A stretch of DNA of 5,254 nucleotides from an uncultured Oscillibacter sp. (GCA_905233795.1 CAJOFP010000278.1:1-5254); one strand, 5' to 3'; positions 1 through 5,254 are shown, numbered from the stretch's first letter. Numbers and translations: made by a program. Notes: generated by a model from the letters alone, not told the origin.

Positions 1-250
1 CGTTGGTAATATTAACTCTGTTATCTTGGATCGTGTTTTCACAGATCGCGCAATATTCCGGATTGATTTCGATTCCATAGTATTTTTCGGCGTCGAATAC
101 AAGTCCGGCGCGGATAAAATTACCTGTTCCGCAGGTCGGCTCAATGACGGCGGACGGTTTTATTTTTCGATTGTTTTTTAAATATAAACAGATTTTTTTC
201 GCAAAATCCAACGGCGTTTGATAATCCCCATATTCACGCTTGCCATTCAT
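1..250 (-). CDS. DNA methyltransferase of a type II restriction-modification system, N-terminal part (cut by left edge)
   Basis: The first 83 residues of a class I S-adenosylmethionine-dependent DNA methyltransferase are visible; the rest lies beyond the left edge. Near the N-terminus, YQTPLDFAKKI (residues 10-20) resembles motif X of gamma-class enzymes such as M.TaqI. It is followed by the AdoMet-binding motif I, IEPTCGTGNF (36-45), and by YGIEINPEY (58-66), whose acidic residue after the second strand fits motif II. The motif order X-I-II suggests an N6-adenine or N4-cytosine enzyme, but the catalytic (N/D/S)PP(Y/F) motif is not in the window, so target base and specificity are unknown. 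The ATG at 248-250 is preceded by GGGAG nine bases upstream. The gene starts inside the 3' end of the endonuclease gene (17-base overlap, different frame), which suggests one transcript with coupled translation. Its role would be to protect host DNA from the partner nuclease. Confidence 0.85.
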   Translation of the reverse strand, partial: MNGKREYGDYQTPLDFAKKICLYLKNNRKIKPSAVIEPTCGTGNFIRAGLVFDAEKYYGIEINPEYCAICENTIQDNRVNITN

Positions 251-896
251 AATTGATTACTCCCGGCACGCTATTGGACAAGTCAATCACTCTGGAATAT
301 TGTAAACGCCATTGCAAGGCGTTGCTGATGGTCAAATAGCCCTGTTCAGGCGGACGTGAGAGAATCTCCTCAGCGAGATTATGATAAATAATTTCATCGC
401 CGGGAATGTTTCTGTCCTGTAAAAAGCCGATAATATCTTCTTGATTCGCGCCGTCCTGTACCATTTCCCGCAATCTCCGCGTGATTGTAAAATCAGCGGT
501 TCTGTTTTTGTCTATAAACGCGCAATGCGTAAAATATAACGCGCAAGAATCCGCCGTATCTTGTTTGCGATATACGAATACTAATAAATGATAGCCCAAT
601 CCGAAAATTTTTTGACGGGCGTTTCTGAACGGACAGCTTGACTGCGGTTGTGTAACGGACGTGACTTTTATATCCGTTTGGATTTCAGACCCCGGCAAAT
701 CAATTCCTTTCGCGCTGTTGCCGATTTCAACCGTATATTGAGATTGTAAAAAGCGTTGAAATTTATGTTCAATATATGTCCCGACCGCTTTTCCGTCCGT
801 AACGCCGATTAATGCCTTTTGATTCGCTTTACTTTCGATTTCACAAAAGATTTTGGCGGATTGGATAAGAGAATCTCTCGTCAAAACAGGTTTCAT
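234..896 (-). CDS. Type II restriction endonuclease, PD-(D/E)xK fold (probable)
   Basis: This encodes a 220-residue soluble protein without signal peptide or membrane segments, a usual size for a type II restriction enzyme. A PD-(D/E)xK-like active site can be read: E43 in an N-terminal helix (GTYIEHKF), D66 in GIDLPG, and D75-I-K77 in QTDIKVTS, giving the D-x(8)-D-x-K spacing expected for Mg2+-dependent cleavage of double-stranded DNA. A conserved-looking QPQSSCPF (83-90) follows, and the C-terminal part has EQGYLTISNALQWRLQY (184-200), possibly for DNA contact or dimerisation. Position immediately upstream of, and overlapping, a DNA methyltransferase gene strongly supports the restriction role. 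The start ATG (894-896) has GAAAGGA about 12 bases upstream, and a good promoter lies 40-70 bases upstream. I do not recognise the exact isoschizomer family, so the recognition site is unknown. The restriction-enzyme call is inferred from motif plus context. Confidence 0.8.
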   Translation of the reverse strand: MKPVLTRDSLIQSAKIFCEIESKANQKALIGVTDGKAVGTYIEHKFQRFLQSQYTVEIGNSAKGIDLPGSEIQTDIKVTSVTQPQSSCPFRNARQKIFGLGYHLLVFVYRKQDTADSCALYFTHCAFIDKNRTADFTITRRLREMVQDGANQEDIIGFLQDRNIPGDEIIYHNLAEEILSRPPEQGYLTISNALQWRLQYSRVIDLSNSVPGVINYEWQA

Positions 897-937
897 ATTT
901 TTATTTTTCCTTTCAAATAACGCGATTTTTATATATT

Positions 938-965
938 ATTATAACGCGCTCTTGATTTTTTGCAA
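938..965 (-). promoter_or_regulatory. Sigma-A-type promoter of the restriction-modification operon
   Basis: On the minus strand, TTGCAA (960-965) is followed after 16 bases by a perfect TATAAT (938-943). Transcription would begin near 931, giving a leader of about 35 bases before the endonuclease ATG at 896. No second promoter for the methyltransferase is obvious within the overlap. Confidence 0.65.
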
Positions 966-988
966 TAAAGATTAGATTATATAATATT

Positions 989-1000
989 ATGATATATCAT
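989..1000. repeat. 12-bp perfect palindrome, possible operator
   Basis: ATGATATATCAT is a perfect 12-bp palindrome between the two divergent promoters, about 24 bases upstream of the minus-strand -35 box. Its 8-bp core GATATATC recurs at 1054-1061, 63 bp away centre to centre and just before the prfB -35 box. A regulator-binding role is only an inference, since short AT palindromes are expected fairly often in such AT-rich DNA. Confidence 0.35.
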
Positions 1001-1066
1001 TCGTGAAGTCCATGCGTTATATTTATTTATTGATATTATGATTTTTATCGTGTGATATATCCGCGC

Positions 1067-1095
1067 TTTACAAGCGTTTTTTTTTATTGTATAAT
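1067..1095 (+). promoter_or_regulatory. Sigma-A-type promoter of prfB
   Basis: TTTACA (1067-1072) and a perfect TATAAT (1090-1095) are separated by the ideal 17 bases. Transcription would start near 1102, giving a leader of about 57 bases before the prfB ATG. The -35 box lies inside a small hairpin (CGCTT-TAC-AAGCG, 1064-1076) followed by nine T residues, so the spacer is mostly a T-tract. Confidence 0.75.
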
Positions 1096-1158
1096 AATGA
1101 TTAATAAATTTTTTATGATGATAATCGCGTGAAAAAGCGAAAAAAGCGGGGATGAAAG

Positions 1159-2277
1159 ATGGCTTTGATTGAATATGACGTATATAAGCAGAAATTGAGG
1201 GATTTGGAGCCGGAACTGGATAAATTATCCGCCGCGCTGGATATGGATAATGCCAGACAAGAGGCGGCGCGTCTGCGGGCGGAAACGGAAGCGGACGGAT
1301 TCTGGAATGATTTACAGAGATCGCGGAAAACGCAGATTAGATTGAAGCAATTAGAAAACAAAATCACGCGGCAGGAAAAATTAATCGGCGCGTGGGAGGA
1401 TTTGACGGCGTTGTGTGAAATGGGACAGGAAGCGGACGACGCGGATTTATTATCGGAATTGAAAAACGAGTACGCGGATTTAGAAAAACAGGTGGAAGAA
1501 TCCCGCATGACGGCTTTATTGTCCGGCGAATATGACGGGTCGAATGCTATCTTGCAATTTCATCCGGGCGCGGGCGGCACGGAGGCGCAGGACTGGGCGC
1601 AAATGTTATATCGCATGTACACGCGCTGGACGGAGCGTCACGGATTTTCGTATAAAATTTTAAACTATGAGGACGGCGACGAGGCCGGATTGAAATCCGC
1701 GACGATTTCTATAGAGGGCGAAAACGCGTATGGATTATTAAAAAGCGAGAGCGGCGTACACAGACTTGTACGGGTTTCGCCGTTCGACGCCAATGCCCGG
1801 CGGCATACGTCTTTCACGGCTGTGGAAGTCATGCCGGAAATGGATGACGATAATTCGATAGAAATCCGGGATGAGGATATAGAAATGCAGGTCTATCGTT
1901 CGTCGGGCGCGGGCGGACAGCATGTCAATAAAACTTCGTCGGCGGTGCGATTGATTCACAAGCCGACGGGGATTGTCGTCGCGTCGCAACAGGAGCGGAG
2001 CCAATTTCAAAATAAAGATAACTGTATGAAAATGCTGCGGGCGAAATTATTGGAATTAAAAGAGCGACAGCACGCGGAAAAGATTTCAGATATAAAAGGC
2101 GTACAGATGAAAATCGAGTGGGGCAGTCAGATCAGATCATATGTATTTATGCCGTATCAGTTAGTGAAAGACACGCGGACGGGATTCGAGACCAGCGCGG
2201 TGGACGCCGTCATGGACGGCGATCTGGACGGCTTTTTAAACGCCTATTTAACCAAACTCGCCACGGGTGAAATATAA
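1159..2277 (+). CDS. prfB: Peptide chain release factor 2 (RF2)
   Basis: RF2 recognises UGA and UAA stop codons in the ribosomal A site and triggers peptidyl-tRNA hydrolysis. The 372-residue protein is of normal length. It has a coiled N-terminal domain 1 (about 1-115), the PCRF-type segment with HPGAGGTEAQDW (135-146), the stop-codon-reading tripeptide SPF (207-209) that distinguishes RF2 from RF1 (PxT), and the catalytic GGQ (252-254) in SSGAGGQHVNKTSS, which contacts the peptidyl-transferase centre. The ATG at 1159 has GGGGA six bases upstream, and an in-frame TGA at 1153-1155 rules out a longer product. The gene reads straight through from domain 1: where many bacteria have the CTTTGAC +1 frameshift site (around codon 25), this gene has CTG GAT with no stop. 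Autoregulation by frameshifting is therefore absent. No secA, its frequent upstream neighbour, is present; the gene appears monocistronic. Confidence 0.97.
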   Translation: MALIEYDVYKQKLRDLEPELDKLSAALDMDNARQEAARLRAETEADGFWNDLQRSRKTQIRLKQLENKITRQEKLIGAWEDLTALCEMGQEADDADLLSELKNEYADLEKQVEESRMTALLSGEYDGSNAILQFHPGAGGTEAQDWAQMLYRMYTRWTERHGFSYKILNYEDGDEAGLKSATISIEGENAYGLLKSESGVHRLVRVSPFDANARRHTSFTAVEVMPEMDDDNSIEIRDEDIEMQVYRSSGAGGQHVNKTSSAVRLIHKPTGIVVASQQERSQFQNKDNCMKMLRAKLLELKERQHAEKISDIKGVQMKIEWGSQIRSYVFMPYQLVKDTRTGFETSAVDAVMDGDLDGFLNAYLTKLATGEI

Positions 2278-2301
2278 AATAAAAATAATATAAAATAATA
2301 T

Positions 2302-2335
2302 AAAAAACCGGATTCGCGGCGAAACGCGGATCCGG
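2302..2335 (-). terminator. Rho-independent terminator of the tRNA-Leu gene
   Basis: An 11-bp stem (2308-2318 with 2325-2335, including one G-U pair) closes a GCGAAA loop. On the minus strand the stem is followed at once by six T residues (2302-2307), the classic intrinsic terminator for the tRNA transcript coming from 2388. On the plus strand the hairpin also lies 30 bases after the prfB stop codon but is followed only by GATATTTAAAA, so it would terminate prfB transcripts less well. Confidence 0.85.
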
Positions 2336-2387
2336 GATATTTAAAAATATAAAAAATAAATTAAATAAAAATAAATAAATAAAAAAA

Positions 2388-2474
2388 TGGTGCCGATGGT
2401 GGGAGTCGAACCCACACGCTGTCGCCAGCGGCGGATTTTGAGTCCGCTACGTCTACCAATTCCATCACATCGGC
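2388..2474 (-). tRNA. tRNA-Leu, anticodon CAA (reads UUG)
   Basis: On the minus strand the sequence folds into a complete class II tRNA. The 7-bp acceptor stem is GCCGATG/CATCGGC. The D-arm contains the GGTAGA typical of tRNA-Leu. The anticodon stem is GCGGA/TCCGC with loop CTCAAAA, giving anticodon CAA at 2438-2440. The long variable arm pairs CGCTG with CAGCG around GCGA, as expected for leucine or serine tRNAs. The T-arm is GTGGG-TTCGACT-CCCAC. The discriminator base is A, as required by leucyl-tRNA synthetase, and the 3' CCA is encoded (2388-2390). Without CCA the gene spans 2391-2474. It has its own promoter and terminator and stands alone rather than in a tRNA cluster. Confidence 0.97.
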
Positions 2475-2485
2475 CCGTTATTATT

Positions 2486-2514
2486 ATTATACAGGAAAGA
2501 AAATCAAAACGCAA
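2486..2514 (-). promoter_or_regulatory. Promoter of the tRNA-Leu gene
   Basis: Minus-strand TTGCGT (2509-2514), a 17-base spacer and a perfect TATAAT (2486-2491) lie directly upstream of the tRNA. Transcription would begin near 2479, only about five bases before the mature 5' end, leaving a very short leader for RNase P to remove. Confidence 0.75.
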
Positions 2515-2516
2515 GA

Positions 2517-2537
2517 GGAAAATAAAAAAAATTTTCC
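2517..2537 (-). promoter_or_regulatory. UP-element-like A/T tract and inverted repeat upstream of the tRNA promoter
   Basis: Immediately upstream of the tRNA -35 box, the minus strand reads GGAAAAT, a run of seven T, then ATTTTCC. This is a 7-bp inverted repeat around a T-tract. Its position (about -40 to -60) and its AAAA-TTTT make-up fit an UP element bound by RNA polymerase alpha C-terminal domains, common before stable-RNA genes. An alternative reading as a plus-strand hairpin is weak, because nine G/C-rich bases intervene before the next T-rich stretch. Confidence 0.4.
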
Positions 2538-2596
2538 GCCTCGCGCTTTATATTTTTTTATTTTTATATTTTTAATATTTTATATTATTTTATATT

Positions 2597-2625
2597 TTGT
2601 GTTTTGGACGGGAAGCGTATATAAT
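2597..2625 (+). promoter_or_regulatory. Probable promoter of the Asp23/Gls24-fakA operon
   Basis: TTGTGT (2597-2602) lies 17 bases before a perfect TATAAT (2620-2625), giving a start near 2632 and a leader of about 50 bases. A second TATAAT at 2629-2634 has only a distant match (TTGGAC, 19-base spacer), so which one is used is uncertain. The stretch 2538-2600 before it is nearly pure A/T and holds no gene. Confidence 0.5.
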
Positions 2626-2680
2626 TTATATAATAATTCATTTATAAAATGCGCGAACGGAAAGAAAGGGGTGTTGAATC

Positions 2681-3031
2681 ATGATGAAATTTGAATCCGA
2701 ACGGGGCGACGTGTCTGTCAGCGGCGCGGTGTTTTCCAATATTACGGGTATGGCGGCTATGAACTGTTTCGGCGTCAAGGGCATGGCGTATCGGTCCATG
2801 ACGGACGGCCTTGTGCATCTTTTGCGGCGCGAGGCGATGAATAAAGGCGTCAAGATCACTTATCTGGATGACGGGGCTATTAAGATTGAACTGCATATCG
2901 TCGTGGAGAACGGCGTAAATATACCGGCTGTCTGCCGTTCGATTATGAACGAAGTGCAATATGTCGTGACGAAGAACACCGGCGCGGAAGTCCGATCCGT
3001 GGATGTGTGCGTGGACTCCGTGACGCTGTAA
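2681..3031 (+). CDS. yloU: Asp23/Gls24 family envelope stress response protein (YloU-like)
   Basis: This 116-residue protein spans a whole small alpha/beta Asp23/Gls24 (DUF322) domain. Family features are the opening G-DVSVSGAVFSNITGMAA (9-26), GVKGM (31-35), the KGVKI strand (55-59), the central IKIELHIVVENGVNIPAV (67-84) and the closing TGAEVRSVDVCVDSV (100-114). Family members are linked to cell-envelope stress and can associate with the membrane through partner proteins; the exact function of YloU is not settled. There is no signal peptide or membrane segment. It lies 84 bases upstream of fakA in the same orientation, matching B. subtilis yloU-yloV and supporting co-transcription. ATG codons at 2681 and 2684 are both possible starts; AAGGGG nine to ten bases upstream favours the first. 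Confidence 0.9.
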   Translation: MMKFESERGDVSVSGAVFSNITGMAAMNCFGVKGMAYRSMTDGLVHLLRREAMNKGVKITYLDDGAIKIELHIVVENGVNIPAVCRSIMNEVQYVVTKNTGAEVRSVDVCVDSVTL

Positions 3032-3060
3032 TTATAATTATAAAAATAATAAAAATAAAT

Positions 3061-3080
3061 TTTAATATATTTTAATATAT
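3061..3080 (+). repeat. Two tandem copies of a 10-bp A/T repeat in the yloU-fakA spacer
   Basis: TTTAATATAT occurs twice head to tail between the Asp23/Gls24 gene and the fakA Shine-Dalgarno. The spacer (3032-3097) is otherwise almost pure A/T and has no convincing promoter or terminator, so the two genes probably share one transcript. Confidence 0.55.
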
Positions 3081-3115
3081 TTTTGCAAGGCTAAAATAAG
3101 GAGGACGCCGCTCCC

Positions 3116-4861
3116 ATGAGTGAACGAATTACCGGCGCGCTGTTTAAAGAAATGATTCTGCACGGCGCCGCCGCGATTACCGCCCGGAAACAGGAAATTA
3201 ATGATTTAAACGTCTTTCCCGTTCCCGACGGAGATACAGGTACCAATATGTCAATGACCATCGCCGCGGCTGTCACGGAACTGCGCAAGGCGGATTATGT
3301 GGATTATGTCCAGATCGATCAGGCGGCGTCCGTGACGGCGTCGGCGCTGCTGCGGGGAGCGCGGGGTAATTCCGGCGTGATTTTATCTCTCCTGTTTCGC
3401 GGGATGTCCAAGAGCTTAAAAGGACAGGAAAGCGCGGACGCGTTAATATTCGCGGCGGCGATGCAAGAGGGCGTTTCGGCGGCGTACAAGGCCGTTATGA
3501 AACCGGCCGAAGGCACGGTTCTGACCGTTTCCAGACTGGCGGCGAAACGCGCCGCCGATCTCGCCGAAGCCGGCGAAAAAGATTTGGAAGTAATCTTTCA
3601 AGAGGCGTTGTCCGCCGGATATGACGCGCTGGCGCAGACAACGGAATTGAATCCGGTATTGAAAAAGGCGGGCGTGGTGGACGCCGGCGGCAAAGGCTAT
3701 TTATTTATTTTAGAGGGCATGTTGGCGGCGTTACGCGGGGAGCCGTTGCGGGATGTCAGCGAATATGGCGGCCCGGACAAGGCCGATTTCGCCGCCCTGA
3801 CGGACGAGGAAATTACTTTCACGTTCGATACGGTTTTTATCGTGCGTAAAAAGCCGGGTGTGGAATTAAATCGCTTTCGGGCGTATTTAAGCTCCATAGG
3901 CGACAGTCTTGTTATCGGCGAGGATGACGAGGCTTTCAAAGTCCATGTGCATACGGATACCCCCGGCGACGCTTTGAATGAAGCGCGGAAATACGGCGTT
4001 TTGGAACTGGCTAAAATTGAAAATATGCGCCTGCAATATGACGACATGGCCGCCGGACGCAAACCCCGTTCGACGGACGATTTGGACGCCGTGGAACAGG
4101 AACTGGAAGCCATGGAAGAAGAGCAAAAGCAAAATAAAAATAATAATATTAATAATATTAATCCCGGAAATAATTTAAATAATAATTTAAATAATCCGCC
4201 GAAAGCGTATGGATTTTTGGCCGTGTGCGCCGGTGACGGGATGTCGGCGATTTTCCGCGATCTGGGCGCGGACGCGATTGTCTCCGGCGGGCAGACCATG
4301 AACCCGTCCACGGAAAGTTTATTGACCGCCGTGGAAGAAATCAACGCCGAAAATATTTTTATATTGCCCAATAACGGCAATATTATCATGGCGGCGCGTC
4401 AGTGCGCGGGATTGACCAGTAAAAACGTGATTGTAATCCCGTCGAAAACAATCCCGCAGGGCATTACGGCTATGATGAACGTCGATTTCGACGCCCCCGA
4501 CGCGGTCAGTCTGGAAAGCGCGATGACCGAAAGCCTGTCCGGCGTCCATACGGCGGCGATTACCTATGCCGCCCGCGATTCGGAATTTGACGGCTTTCAA
4601 ATCCATGAGGGCGATTATTTGGCGCTTGACGAGGGCAAATTGTTCGGTACAGACGCGTCATTACACGTTTTATTAGAACGCGTAGCGAAAGCGGCGTCAC
4701 AATTAAAAGCCTCGTTTATATCGCTCTATTACGGCGATAACGTGGAAGAACCGGCGGCGCTGGCGGCGGCGAAAATGTTTGAACACGTCTGCCCGGACGC
4801 CGAAGTCGCCGTACTGTCCGGCGGACAACCCGTTTATTATTACATTATCTCGATAGAATAA
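3116..4861 (+). CDS. fakA: Fatty acid kinase ATP-binding subunit FakA (DAK2/DhaL domain, YloV)
   Basis: FakA phosphorylates fatty acids bound to FakB carrier proteins, making acyl-phosphates for PlsX/PlsY phospholipid synthesis. The N-terminal DhaL kinase domain (about 8-205) shows the Mg2+/ATP loop VPDGDTGTNMSMT (36-48) with metal ligands D38 and D40, GARGNSG (81-87), EGTVLTV (132-138) and DAGGKGY (189-195). The middle domain (about 228-315) has VHVHTDTPG (276-284). The C-terminal domain (about 364-581) ends in GGQPVYYYIISIE, typical of the family, and is expected to bind FakB. At 581 residues it is somewhat longer than the usual 550 or so. Much of the excess is an acidic helix plus an Asn-rich linker at 320-362, partly encoded by short repeats. 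The metal-site cysteine of the middle domain appears replaced by D238. The start ATG follows a strong AAGGAGG (3098-3104) by 11 bases. No FakB gene is in the window. Confidence 0.95.
   Translation: MSERITGALFKEMILHGAAAITARKQEINDLNVFPVPDGDTGTNMSMTIAAAVTELRKADYVDYVQIDQAASVTASALLRGARGNSGVILSLLFRGMSKSLKGQESADALIFAAAMQEGVSAAYKAVMKPAEGTVLTVSRLAAKRAADLAEAGEKDLEVIFQEALSAGYDALAQTTELNPVLKKAGVVDAGGKGYLFILEGMLAALRGEPLRDVSEYGGPDKADFAALTDEEITFTFDTVFIVRKKPGVELNRFRAYLSSIGDSLVIGEDDEAFKVHVHTDTPGDALNEARKYGVLELAKIENMRLQYDDMAAGRKPRSTDDLDAVEQELEAMEEEQKQNKNNNINNINPGNNLNNNLNNPPKAYGFLAVCAGDGMSAIFRDLGADAIVSGGQTMNPSTESLLTAVEEINAENIFILPNNGNIIMAARQCAGLTSKNVIVIPSKTIPQGITAMMNVDFDAPDAVSLESAMTESLSGVHTAAITYAARDSEFDGFQIHEGDYLALDEGKLFGTDASLHVLLERVAKAASQLKASFISLYYGDNVEEPAALAAAKMFEHVCPDAEVAVLSGGQPVYYYIISIE
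4142..4195 (+). repeat. In-frame AT-rich tandem repeats inside fakA
   Basis: Two short tandem arrays lie close together: the 9-bp unit AATAATATT twice (4142-4159, encoding NNI twice) and the 12-bp unit AATAATTTAAAT twice plus a partial copy (4169-4195, encoding NNLN twice). Units are multiples of three, so gain or loss of a copy would keep the reading frame. They encode the Asn-rich linker at residues 343-360 of FakA, between the middle and C-terminal domains. Confidence 0.85.
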
Positions 4862-4893
4862 ATTTAATAATATAATAATAAATTTAAAATTAT

Positions 4894-4948
4894 AAAAATC
4901 CCCCTGATTTCCGTTTTTATCTTCCGGATCACGCGGGGGGATTTTTTT
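4894..4948. terminator. Bidirectional terminator between fakA and the convergent cyclo-ligase gene
   Basis: AAAAATCCCCC (4894-4904) pairs with GGGGGATTTTT (4936-4946), with a weaker inner pairing (TGAT 4905-4908 with ATCA 4928-4931). The plus strand has seven T after the G-run (4942-4948) and the minus strand five T after its G-run, so the hairpin can end transcripts from both the fakA operon and the opposing gene. Confidence 0.8.
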
Positions 4949-4957
4949 ATTTATTTA

Positions 4958-5254
4958 TTAAATTATATAAAACCCGCGCTCCGTCAGAATCCGGGGGATT
5001 AAAATATCATGCGGCTCAAACGGGATTTCCCGCGTTAATAATCGCTCACGGCATAATAAAATCAATCCGCCGTGAAAATCCGCCGCGTTCGCTAAATATC
5101 TGTCATAATATCCGCCGCCGTAGCCCAGACGCCGACCCGTTTTTATATCACAGGTCAGACAGGGCAATATAATTAAATCAATCCGATCCGGCGGGATTGC
5201 GCTTGTCTGATTCAAATCCGGCTCTAAAATGCCCATCACGCCCGGCGACAACGC
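4958..5254 (-). CDS. 5-formyltetrahydrofolate cyclo-ligase (MTHFS family), C-terminal part (cut by right edge)
   Basis: The last 98 residues of the enzyme are present; its N-terminal half lies beyond the right edge. It converts 5-formyl-THF to 5,10-methenyl-THF with ATP in the cytoplasm, returning stored folate to one-carbon metabolism. The hallmark is GYGGGYYDRYL, the phosphate/ATP-binding loop of the family, preceded by GRR and a short strand (DLIILPCL). MGILEP near the visible start matches the family's conserved GI-EP segment, and the C-terminal LIPRILTERGFYII fits the usual ending, so the gene finishes normally. The only candidate starts inside the window (an internal ATG or TTG) would remove required sequence, so the gene is truncated by the window and not by mutation. 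It converges on fakA and shares its terminator. Confidence 0.93.
   Translation of the reverse strand, partial: ALSPGVMGILEPDLNQTSAIPPDRIDLIILPCLTCDIKTGRRLGYGGGYYDRYLANAADFHGGLILLCRERLLTREIPFEPHDILIPRILTERGFYII

Noticed and set aside
1115..1132. Five-codon leader ORF (MMIIA) in the prfB leader
   Set aside because: It has no Shine-Dalgarno, no regulatory codon run, and no alternative hairpins downstream, so attenuation is unsupported.
897..1158. Possible controller (C) protein gene or small RNA in the divergent spacer
   Set aside because: No open frame of useful length with a start and ribosome site is present, and no stable fold beyond a 5-bp hairpin was seen.
1113..1508. 131-codon minus-strand reading frame opposite the prfB start
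   Set aside because: It overlaps the prfB promoter and coding region, is Ser/Cys-rich, and has no family resemblance; prfB is certain on the other strand.
2388..2474. tRNA-Leu as an integration site for a mobile element
   Set aside because: No duplicated tRNA end, integrase or element boundary is visible on either side in this window.
2387..2575. Plus-strand 62-codon reading frame beginning MVPMVGVEPTR
   Set aside because: It is the antisense of the tRNA-Leu gene, a well-known false ORF, and its second half is A/T spacer translated into Lys/Ile/Phe runs.
2642..2959. Two overlapping minus-strand reading frames opposite the Asp23/Gls24 gene
   Set aside because: Both are shadows of a well-supported family gene and lack ribosome binding sites.
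3697..4389. 230-codon minus-strand reading frame opposite fakA
   Set aside because: It is a shadow of fakA: Ser-rich, without recognisable domain or Shine-Dalgarno, while the plus-strand frame has full FakA motifs.

Overview
The window looks like a chromosomal piece of a Bacillota (Firmicutes) bacterium, probably from a clostridial or Negativicutes-like lineage. The main evidence is the Asp23/Gls24-family gene followed directly by fakA (the yloU-yloV order of Bacillus subtilis), together with purine-rich Shine-Dalgarno sequences and near-consensus sigma-A promoters. Genus cannot be set from this sequence. Genes are of moderate G+C, while the spacers are almost pure A/T, so gene boundaries are easy to see.

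Layout. Left edge to 896, minus strand: a type II restriction-modification pair. A 220-residue PD-(D/E)xK-type endonuclease gene comes first, and the 5' part of a DNA methyltransferase gene overlaps its end and runs off the window. From 897 to 1158 lies a divergent AT-rich spacer with a promoter for each side and two copies of the palindrome GATATATC. From 1159 to 2277, plus strand, is prfB (release factor 2), unusually readable in one frame with no programmed frameshift site. From 2278 to 2680 lie a terminator, a minus-strand tRNA-Leu(CAA) gene and its promoter with an UP-like element, then the promoter of the next operon. From 2681 to 4861, plus strand, is a two-gene operon: an Asp23/Gls24 (YloU-like) protein and fatty acid kinase subunit FakA, whose linker carries an Asn-rich insertion encoded by in-frame AT-rich repeats. 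A terminator that can work in both directions separates fakA from a convergent minus-strand gene for 5-formyltetrahydrofolate cyclo-ligase, cut by the right edge.

How the parts relate. Apart from the restriction-modification pair, everything is housekeeping: translation termination, a leucine tRNA, fatty-acid activation for phospholipid synthesis, and folate one-carbon metabolism. The restriction-modification pair is the accessory element and the least characterised part. No complete new multi-gene system is visible. The most unusual details are the R-before-M overlap, the frameshift-free prfB, the repeat-encoded FakA linker and its replaced metal-site cysteine.
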